DNA from: Terriglobia bacterium
GTDB lineage: Bacteria > Acidobacteriota > Terriglobia > Terriglobales > Acidobacteriaceae
Length of the DNA: 64,000 bases
Direction of reading: 5' to 3'
Assembly (NCBI GenBank): GCA_020073525.1
Contig: JAIQFA010000009.1
Span: forward strand, 1-64,000
Within the stretch, counting starts at the first letter, position 1, and each line of letters begins with the position of its first letter. A model generated the notes under the pieces. It made no database searches. It saw only the letters and a program-made list of their open reading frames with translations, and was not told the origin of the DNA. Shown piece after piece: positions 55,927 through 64,000 of this stretch. Both the position numbers and the translations under genes were made by a program.

Positions 55927-55988
55927 CCAGTTCTCCCGTGTGTTTTCGGCGTTGCGAACGGGGTTGACTGAGAACTGGCGTGGCCAAA
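55927..55988. repeat. Inverted repeat between the unknown exported gene and the TPR-like gene
   Basis: CCAGTTCTC and GAGAACTGG arms, 9 bp perfect, 44-base centre, in the 265-base divergent gap. It may hold shared control. Confidence 0.45.
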
Positions 55989-56092
55989 TCAAGCATTACC
56001 AACGATAGGTGGGAATCCAGTTTTCGATTGCCGGTGTTTCTCAGGCTTTCTAACCTTGGTGACATTGTCTCGGAAACTTAGGAGAAACGTAC

Positions 56093-56839
56093 ATGGGTGT
56101 CAGGAAAAGCTTTTTCACGCTCGGTCTTGCTTTGGGTCTGGGATGTCTGCTGTTGCAGCCACAGGCTTCGTTTGCCAGGAAGAACAAGGAGTTCGCCCCC
56201 GGCGATCGGCAAGAAGCCGTGAGTTGGGTGGAAGAGGGTCTGGCGTGGGGTCACAAGAACATTAAGGTCAGCGACCAATATGTTCTCTGGACTTCAGAGG
56301 ATGGAAAATACAATTTTGGCATCGCCCTGGCGCGCGTCGCCTGGACCAAGTTTTCCAATGAAGCCGATGGAAGATATATGATGGCGCGGGTCACGTGGCA
56401 GGACTACGCCCACGACAACTCGGAGTATGTCCAGCGTCCTTACTACCGTGGCGGTGAATCCAAAGACGAGAAACTCAAGGCCGCACTGGACTTTCTCGCA
56501 GCGGACGCCCGCCAACAGGTGAAAGCACAACTGGACTCGCAGTTCGAACAGTTCAAAGGGCAGGCGAAGGCTTGGCGCGAAGCGTCGGCCAAGCCCGCAA
56601 TGCCCGAGGCCGCGCGCGAACATCAGGTATTGGCCGAATACGCTTTCAAAGAGAAAGATACGGACAAGGCCATCAAGGAATACTCGGCCGCTCTCGAGAT
56701 CTTTCCTACCTGGCCGGAAGGGCAGTTCAACTTGGCAACCCTGGCGGGAGAAAAGAAGTTCTACGAGACGGCCATCTTCCACATGAAGGAATACCTGGAA
56801 CTGGTTCCCGACTCGAGCGACGCAGGCGGCCAAGGATAG
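56093..56839 (+). pseudogene. Exported TPR-like protein, 3' end frameshifted
   Basis: 248 residues in the open frame, starting with a signal peptide (FFTLGLALGLGCLLLQPQAS) after AGGAG 8 bases upstream. The C-terminal part is a TPR pair (KDTDKAIKEYSAALEIFP, EGQFNLATLAGEKKFYETAI, MKEYLELVPDSSDA). The frame then reads GGQG and stops. The next frame continues the expected TPR helix from about 56825 (QAAKDSVIIWKDKV, then NTIYSANANSGSSAQLKKVK) to a stop at 56928-56930. One base too many, or two too few, near 56822 explains this: a real mutation or a sequence error. The N-terminal 220 residues should still fold. Confidence 0.7.
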
Positions 56840-56930
56840 CGTCATTATCTGGAAAGACAAGGTGAACACGATCTACTCGGCGAACGCAAACAGCGGTTCG
56901 TCGGCGCAACTGAAGAAAGTGAAGTACTGA
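56825..56930 (+). other. Out-of-frame 3' end of the TPR-like gene
   Basis: This shifted frame encodes the natural end of the helix started in the preceding entry (QAAKDSVIIWKDKVNTIYSA) and closes with TGA at 56928-56930. Confidence 0.65.
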
Positions 56931-57001
56931 TCGTAATAGGCCATCGCTAACAACCTGCTCTGGGAGTTCGCAATCGGTTCTCCGATTGCGAACTCGTCAT
57001 C

Positions 57002-58030
57002 CTACTGCTTTTCTCGCTTCTGCAAATCCTCAGGCTGGTTGTCTGTTTTCGGCCGCGCCGCGGTGGGCTCCGGCTTCCACGTACCTGCATTTACGGGAGC
57101 CGACGGGTTCACCCCGAAGTCCCACACATAGAGGTTCATTCCTTCCTTTCCCAGCATCTCGGCGACAGCGTATTCGCCGCTCGCGAGAGATTCGGTGGGT
57201 GTGAGCTTGACCCAGCCTCCGTTCATGGCAGTGACCGTGGCCGCTACAAACCGCTGGTCGGTTCTTATCTTTCCAGTGACTGCAACTTTGACTGCGCCGG
57301 CAACGCGTTTGCCGCCTTTGGCCTCGATGCGGATGATCTTGAAACGCTCGGTGGGCGGCAGCGGCGGCGGCTCGCCAGTGGCTTGCGCAACTGCGGGCGC
57401 TCCCTCGTTCGCGTCGATGTTGATGTAGAGCGAAGGTACGGCCGTGTGCGACTGAATCTTGGCATGCGTTCCGGGAAGTTCAATCGTTTGCTTGACCCCG
57501 GCCAGCGGGTTGATCGTCGCCCGCAGAATATTCGCTTTGGTGTTCTTGTCGAGGTCGGTGCCTGATTGCTGCAACTCGGCCAACTCGGGCTGGTCTTGGT
57601 AAGTATCCAGGAGGAAGATGCCGCCCTCGTCGGGCAGCCGCAGGCCGGCCGCAACCTCGGGAGAACGGGCTTGTTCCGCTTTCCGTTCAGCCTCGAGCGC
57701 CTTGTCGAGTTCAGCCGCCTCCGGAGCGAGCTTGCCCTGCTGGCGACCTTGCTCGAATTTATCGGTGGCGTCCCAGTCGATCAGCGATTTCGGGACTTCC
57801 TCCCATTCACCACGTTCGGCACTAAAATACCGCACGCGGTCGCCATGAACCTCATACTTGGTGACGGACTGGTAGGAGCCGTCTTTCAGGATGAGGCGGC
57901 GGGCCTGGGTCTGGGCGGGAGCGGGAATTTGGGCCTGAGAGAACTGAGCTGGGCAAAGCGAGACAAGCGTGAGAATTGCCGTCGCCAGAACCTCGCTCCT
58001 GATAAGGAATGATTTCATGCCGCGAAACAT
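57002..58030 (-). CDS. Exported protein of unknown function
   Basis: 342 residues from ATG 58030, placed 6 bases after AAAAGG; ATG 58018 is also possible, while the frame upstream of 58030 is repeat sequence. A signal peptide (FLIRSEVLATAILTLVSLCP) is followed by a short domain (RRLILKDGSYQSVTKYEVHG, WEEVPKSLIDWDATDKFEQG), a charged helix, and a second domain with IYVWDFG-type ending. Similar SLA/YD-type exported proteins are common in this kind of genome; I cannot name a function. Confidence 0.65.
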   Translation of the reverse strand: MFRGMKSFLIRSEVLATAILTLVSLCPAQFSQAQIPAPAQTQARRLILKDGSYQSVTKYEVHGDRVRYFSAERGEWEEVPKSLIDWDATDKFEQGRQQGKLAPEAAELDKALEAERKAEQARSPEVAAGLRLPDEGGIFLLDTYQDQPELAELQQSGTDLDKNTKANILRATINPLAGVKQTIELPGTHAKIQSHTAVPSLYINIDANEGAPAVAQATGEPPPLPPTERFKIIRIEAKGGKRVAGAVKVAVTGKIRTDQRFVAATVTAMNGGWVKLTPTESLASGEYAVAEMLGKEGMNLYVWDFGVNPSAPVNAGTWKPEPTAARPKTDNQPEDLQKREKQ

Positions 58031-58125
58031 TATCGGCCTTTTCCAGTGCTTCCGAAAGGTTGGATGCGGGCTGATCTGCTCGCTTGACGAAAAAGATAGA
58101 CGCGCTGGCAATGTTGCGATGACAC

Positions 58126-58194
58126 CCCTGTGTACCTCTGTGTCCCCTGTGGTTAACGTTCTTGAAACCACGGGGGACACAGAGGTACACAGGG
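58126..58194. repeat. 29-bp inverted repeat, family C
   Basis: Arms 58126-58154 and 58166-58194 pair with one mismatch; the core word is CCTCTGTGTCCCC. The centre is 11 bases. It lies between the divergent-side start of the exported protein gene and the end of ppc. Confidence 0.8.
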
Positions 58195-58225
58195 AAATCT
58201 CCGTTTCATCATTCGGCGCGCGCCG

Positions 58226-61018
58226 CTATCCCGTGTTGTGCAAGCCGGCGGCGATGCCGTTCATGGTGGCGCCGATGGCATAGTCCAGAGATGGATCGAG
58301 AGGCGCATTCGCTCCGGCAGCGCGCTTGCGACGCAGCAGATCCACCTGAATCAGGCTGAGCGGATCGACGTACGGGTTACGCAGGCGCACTGACCGAAAC
58401 AGGACAGGATTCTTTTCCAATAGTTCTTTTTGACCGGTGATGGTGAGAATGAGCCGGCCCGTGCGCTCGAATTCCTTCTGCAGCATTTTGAAGATGCGGT
58501 CGCCGAGAGCCGCATCGGTGACCAGATCGGCATAGATGCGGGCGATGGCAAAGTCCGCCTTGGCCATGGCGATTTCCACGCTGCGAATCAGGCTCGCAAA
58601 GAGTGGAAAGCCGCGCATCATTTCGCCCAGGAGTTGCACTTGCGCGGCGCCGCGGCGCGCGAAGCGGTCGATGGCGTAGCCGACTCCGAACCACGCGGGA
58701 ACGGCATGGCGGCTCTGCATCCATCCAAAGACCCACGGAATGGCACGCAGGTCTTCGAGGCTGCGATTGGCGGCGCGGCGCGCCGGGCGCGAACCGATGC
58801 GGGCATGCTCCAGTTCATTCACCGGCGTGGCCTGCTCGAAATATTCGAGCACTTCAGGATTTTCGGCGATGTGTTTCCGGTAGAACGCGAAAGCGCCGGC
58901 GGACATCGTCTCCATAGCCTCGTCCCAGCATTGCTTGGCTTCGGTGGAGACTTGCGCCGGCATGGTTACGGCTTCTAGACAGGCCGCGATCATGATTTCG
59001 AGGTTCCACTCGGCAAGCACGGGGTCCGCATATTTCCAACTCAAGACTTCGCCTTGCTCGGTAATGCGGATCTCGCCCGAGAAATCGCCGGCGGGCTGGG
59101 CGAGGATGGCGGCATGGGTGGGGCCTCCACCGCGGCCCACGGTTCCGCCGCGGCCGTGGAACAGGCGCAGATTCACATCACACTCGCGCGCAGCCTCGTG
59201 CAGGTGGTGCTGCGCTTTGTGCAATTCCCAAGTGCTGGTCAGCATGCCTCCGTCTTTGTTGGAGTCGGAGTAGCCAAGCATGACTTCGTGCGCGCGTCCC
59301 CAGGAGTTGAGCAGCGGCTGGTACTCGGGAGCCTTCCAGACGCGGCGCATAATGGTGGCGGAGGAGCGCAGCGCCTCGATCGATTCGAAGAGCGGCACAG
59401 GCATCAGGCCGGGATCGCCGTTGCTGGCTGCGGCCGAGACGCCTCCGAGCCCGGCGAGCCGCACCACCGCGAAGATGTCATGTTCCGACTGGGTGTTGCT
59501 GATGACAAAATTGCGAATTGCCTTTGCGGAGTGCGTCTTTTTTAGTTCCGCGATGGCGCGGAAGGTATCGATCAGCTCGACCGATTGCGCGGAGGCCTCT
59601 GGCGGAAACCGAGTTCCTCCCGGCCGCTTTCCCGCGGACGCCAGTTCCGCGAGCGCCTGGGAATGTACGCGGGCGTTCTGGCGAATATCGAGTGCATGCA
59701 AATGGAAGCCAAACGTTTGCACCTTGCGCAAAAGTGGTGAGACGAGTTCCGCCAATCGCTGGCCATGGTTCGCGCTGAGGCTGTCGCACATGATCCTGAG
59801 ATCTTCTTCAAATTGTTGCGGCGACTTGTAGGCTTGTGCATGCTTCGATGATTTGCGGCTAAAGCGCAAACGGGCAATCAAAAACTCGAGGAAGTGGCGG
59901 TAGAGTTCGGCGGCGGTGATCTGTTTCCAGCGGGAATATTTTTCACCAAGTTTTTCGTCGTATTCGCGAACACGCCGGGCAAGCGCCTCGGACACGCCAA
60001 TTCGGCGGGTGGACATGCTCAGATGCCCAATCAGACGCACGGTTTCGCCGATGTAGTGGTCGATAATGACGTGCCGCGCCATGTCGAGCGCCTCGCGCGT
60101 CGAGGCGGCGGTGACGAAGGGATTGCCGTCGCGGTCGCCCCCGATCCACGAGCCGAAAGAGAGGAGGTCCGAAACATCGGTAGAGACGCGGCAAGCCGCG
60201 TCTCTACAGCAACCATAGACATCGCGCAGCGATTCTTCGAGTTCCGCGAAAAGCCGCGGAAGAGTTTCGAACAGAACCATGGGAAAGTAGTCGAGCCCCA
60301 TGTGAATCTCGTCGCGCACGGTGGGCTTGTTGAGGCGCACTTCGTCGGTCTGCCAGAGCGCGGTGATCTCGGCGAGGATCAGCGATTCGTACTCGCGGGC
60401 ATCCGAGTCGGCAAGTGGCAACTGATCGAGGCGCTCAAGATAGCCCGCGATGCAGCGGCGTTTCAGGCGGATCGTATGACGCGTGATTTCGGTTGGGTGC
60501 GCGGTAAAGACGGGAGTCACTTTGACCTTGTCGAGCGAGGCGAGCATGGCGTCGGCGCTCACTCCCGCGGACTTCATGCGGACAAGCGTGCCGCGGAACG
60601 AGCCCTCCACGGGGGTCTTCCCTGCCAGCAGGTGAGCCGCGCGGCGGCGGCGCTTGCGATGATTGGTTTCGGCAAGGTTGGTGAGTTCGAAATAGATGGC
60701 GAAGGCCTTGGTGATCCGATATGCATTTTCGAGCGAAAGGCCGCTGATAATCTCGCGGGCATTCGCCATCAGGCTGTCGAGTTCGGAAGTGGCGCCGGTT
60801 GAGGACTCGCGATGCTGGATCAGCAAGCGGCGCAACTGCTCTACCACACCGAAAAATGCTTCGCCTTCCTGCTCAACCAGCACACGGCCAAGCAGAATGC
60901 CCAGGGAGCGCACGTCGCGGCGCAGGGGAAGTTCTTTCGCCGGATCGGCAGTGTCGGCCGTCAACTCAGCCAGCCGCACGGCGGGAGCGCCGTCGCTCCA
61001 GAGGGGATTGTCAGCCAT
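58226..61018 (-). CDS. ppc: Phosphoenolpyruvate carboxylase with a repeat-encoded insert
   Basis: 930 residues, the normal length. It fixes bicarbonate on PEP to give oxaloacetate, refilling the TCA cycle. Motifs: VFTAHPTEITRHT with the catalytic His, GSWIGGDRDGNPF, GYSDSNKDGG, FHGRGGTVGRGGGPTHAAIL and the C-terminal HNTG. Residues near 271-280 (CRDAACRVST) are read from a complete family A palindrome at 60180-60207; homologues pass from the YG helix end to the FGSWIGG strand without it. It sits in a loop next to the conserved motif, so activity may be kept. Confidence 0.95.
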   Translation of the reverse strand: MADNPLWSDGAPAVRLAELTADTADPAKELPLRRDVRSLGILLGRVLVEQEGEAFFGVVEQLRRLLIQHRESSTGATSELDSLMANAREIISGLSLENAYRITKAFAIYFELTNLAETNHRKRRRRAAHLLAGKTPVEGSFRGTLVRMKSAGVSADAMLASLDKVKVTPVFTAHPTEITRHTIRLKRRCIAGYLERLDQLPLADSDAREYESLILAEITALWQTDEVRLNKPTVRDEIHMGLDYFPMVLFETLPRLFAELEESLRDVYGCCRDAACRVSTDVSDLLSFGSWIGGDRDGNPFVTAASTREALDMARHVIIDHYIGETVRLIGHLSMSTRRIGVSEALARRVREYDEKLGEKYSRWKQITAAELYRHFLEFLIARLRFSRKSSKHAQAYKSPQQFEEDLRIMCDSLSANHGQRLAELVSPLLRKVQTFGFHLHALDIRQNARVHSQALAELASAGKRPGGTRFPPEASAQSVELIDTFRAIAELKKTHSAKAIRNFVISNTQSEHDIFAVVRLAGLGGVSAAASNGDPGLMPVPLFESIEALRSSATIMRRVWKAPEYQPLLNSWGRAHEVMLGYSDSNKDGGMLTSTWELHKAQHHLHEAARECDVNLRLFHGRGGTVGRGGGPTHAAILAQPAGDFSGEIRITEQGEVLSWKYADPVLAEWNLEIMIAACLEAVTMPAQVSTEAKQCWDEAMETMSAGAFAFYRKHIAENPEVLEYFEQATPVNELEHARIGSRPARRAANRSLEDLRAIPWVFGWMQSRHAVPAWFGVGYAIDRFARRGAAQVQLLGEMMRGFPLFASLIRSVEIAMAKADFAIARIYADLVTDAALGDRIFKMLQKEFERTGRLILTITGQKELLEKNPVLFRSVRLRNPYVDPLSLIQVDLLRRKRAAGANAPLDPSLDYAIGATMNGIAAGLHNTG
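60180..60207. repeat. Family A palindrome inside ppc
   Basis: GTAGAGACGCGGC, AA loop, GCCGCGTCTCTAC: 13-bp perfect arms, the same size and nearly the same sequence as the intergenic copy at 3531-3558. It lies in frame within the carboxylase gene. Confidence 0.9.
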
Positions 61019-61099
61019 GGGATATTTTAGCGGAAGAGATAAATCTGTTGGGATTGCCGTTAGCTTTGTTGTGCATCGTAGGGGACACAGCGTTCGACT

Positions 61100-61999
61100 A
61101 TGATTGTGCCTTCCATGACGGCCGACAGGCTCGTGTATTTGATCATCGCGTGTTTTTGCGGCATCTCGCTGCTCTTGACGGCGTGCAACAAGAAGAAACA
61201 GGAAACGCCTCCAGATCGTCCTCGACTTACTCCCAATGTAGTCCTGCGGGACTTCACGTTCCGAAGTGCCGCCCTCAACCGGGACATGCAGTATCGCATC
61301 GTGATGCCCGCGAGTGTTGCCATGGGAGCAAAGCTGCCGGTCGTCTATTTATTGCACGGCGGAGGCGGCAATTTTCGCGACTGGTCCAACTATTCTGACT
61401 CGGCAAGGTTCGCTGAGCGGGGGCTTATTCTCGTGATGCCGGAGGGCGATGAATCGTACTATGTGAATGCGGTCGAGCGGCCGCAGGATCGGTACGAGGA
61501 CTACATCGTGAACGATCTCATCGCCGACGTCGAGCATAGGTTTGCAGTGGCACCGGGGCGAGCAAATCGCGCCATCGTCGGAGTGTCCATGGGCGGGTTT
61601 GGTGCAGTTAAACTGGCACTCAGCCATCCGAACCTGTTTGCTTTTGCGGCCGGGATCAGTCCGGCTACCGATGTTCCCAACCGCCCGTTTTCCATCAAGC
61701 GGATTTCGCAATGGCAGCACCATCGTTCAATCTTTGGACCGTGGGGAAGTCAGGAGCGCCACAACGGCGACCCTTTTGTGCTTGCTCAATCCGCCGATCC
61801 TGCAAAAACACCGTATTTGTTTCTCACCTGCGGCGACCAGGAAGGGTTGCTACCCGCGAACCGCAATTTCGCTGCGCTACTGGAGAAACGCCATTTTCAA
61901 TACGAGTTCCATGTGGCTCCGGGTGGCCACAACTGGAACCAATGGGACCAACGGTTGCCCAGTGTGTTTCAAAGATTGGGGGAGCACCTAGGTTCAAAC

Positions 62000-62002
<3 letters not shown>
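61100..62002 (+). CDS. Lipoprotein esterase (esterase D/PHB-depolymerase type)
   Basis: 300 residues from ATG 61100 (ATG 61115 also possible). The lipobox LLTAC predicts a lipoprotein. The alpha/beta-hydrolase set is visible: oxyanion-loop LLHGGGGN, nucleophile Ser in GVSMGGFG, Asp in LTCGDQEG and His in PGGHNWNQW. It resembles esterase D-like or feruloyl-esterase enzymes. It would hydrolyse an ester at the cell surface; substrate unknown. It lies between the divergent ppc and pyrG. Confidence 0.86.
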
Positions 62003-63798
<1,796 letters not shown>

Positions 63799-63802
63799 AT
63801 TC

Positions 63803-63896
63803 ACCGCCGAGACGCAGAAGGCGCCGAGAAGAACTTTAAGAAGACTTGTCATCCTGAGCGCAGCGAAGGACCTGCTTTTCTCGGCGTCTCGGCGGT
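63803..63896. repeat. Nested inverted repeat, family B copy 2
   Basis: Outer perfect 13-bp arms ACCGCCGAGACGC at 63803-63815 and 63884-63896; inner arms CGCCGAGAA at 63822-63830 and TTCTCGGCG at 63878-63886. The centre carries TGTCATCCTGAGC and GAAGGACCTGC. It occupies nearly the whole pyrG-kdsA gap. Confidence 0.85.
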
Positions 63897-63904
63897 AATA
63901 GACT

Positions 63905-64000
63905 TTGACCTTATCCTTCCAAATCGATAACGTTCGCGTCGGCGGCGGAGACCTGTTCCTCATTGCCGGACCTTGCGTGATTGAGAGCGAAGAGCACGCC
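63905..64000 (+). CDS. kdsA: 3-deoxy-8-phosphooctulonate synthase, 5' part only
   Basis: 32 codons up to the window edge: the frame from TTG 63905 reads FQIDNVRVGGGDLFLIAGPC then VIESEEHA. IAGPCVIES is the conserved start of KdsA, which joins arabinose-5-P and PEP to KDO-8-P. TTG is the only likely start in view and has no clear ribosome site; the repeat element ends 8 bases earlier. KdsD at 44995-46026 would supply its substrate. Confidence 0.85.
   Translation, partial: MTLSFQIDNVRVGGGDLFLIAGPCVIESEEHA

Overview
The window looks like a chromosomal stretch of a high-GC Gram-negative soil-type bacterium, most likely an Acidobacteriota member of class Terriglobia. That assignment rests on gene content and style, not on a marker gene: KDO synthesis genes (kdsA, kdsD), mreBCD, a large GAF/PAS kinase paired with a sigma-54 activator, FecR-like and YncE-like exported proteins, a Ku protein, and intergenic spaces full of dispersed palindromes. 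No rRNA, tRNA, CRISPR array, transposase or phage gene was seen.

Layout. 0-6 kb: end of a polysaccharide locus (heparinase II/III-family protein, amidotransferase-type asparagine synthase) and a secreted M28 peptidase. 6-13 kb: two overlapping LuxR-type HTH genes, uvrB, then a small accessory segment (OLD-family ATPase/TOPRIM nuclease and a Phd/PIN toxin-antitoxin pair), a HEAT-repeat protein and a DUF1348 protein. 13-30 kb: a signalling island. A kinase-receiver-NtrC operon runs leftward; next to it lies a three-gene leftward operon of poorly known regulators (PilZ-like, unknown, pseudo-receiver/pseudo-kinase) preceded by a convincing sigma-54 promoter with upstream repeated sites; and a complete che operon (TonB-domain, MCP, CheW, CheR, CheA, CheB, CheY, CheX) runs rightward. 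30-40 kb: beta-propeller lipoprotein, Ku, DUF92 membrane protein, mreBCD, FecR-like protein, MFS exporter. 40-53 kb: aldehyde dehydrogenase, aminotransferase, methyltransferase, Sel1 protein, kdsD, cytochrome c, K+ channel, ahcY, metK, RodZ-like protein, GAF-GGDEF cyclase. 53-64 kb: a large unknown exported protein, a frameshifted TPR-like gene, an exported protein, ppc, a lipoprotein esterase, pyrG and the first codons of kdsA.

How it fits together. The kinase (at least four GAF and three PAS domains) probably feeds the NtrC-type activator, and the divergent che operon shares its control region. I infer that the activator drives the adjacent three-gene operon from the sigma-54 promoter at 15307-15323 through sites at 15427-15455; this is the best candidate here for an undescribed system. 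MetK and AhcY form the SAM cycle; MreBCD and the RodZ-like protein belong to cell-shape control; kdsD and kdsA serve LPS core synthesis.

A second theme is repeats. Short hairpins of the form GTAGAGACGSGGC-loop-reverse complement lie between genes, and one complete copy lies in frame inside ppc. A different repeat word lies in frame inside kdsD. Both appear to have added about 10-20 residues to conserved enzymes.
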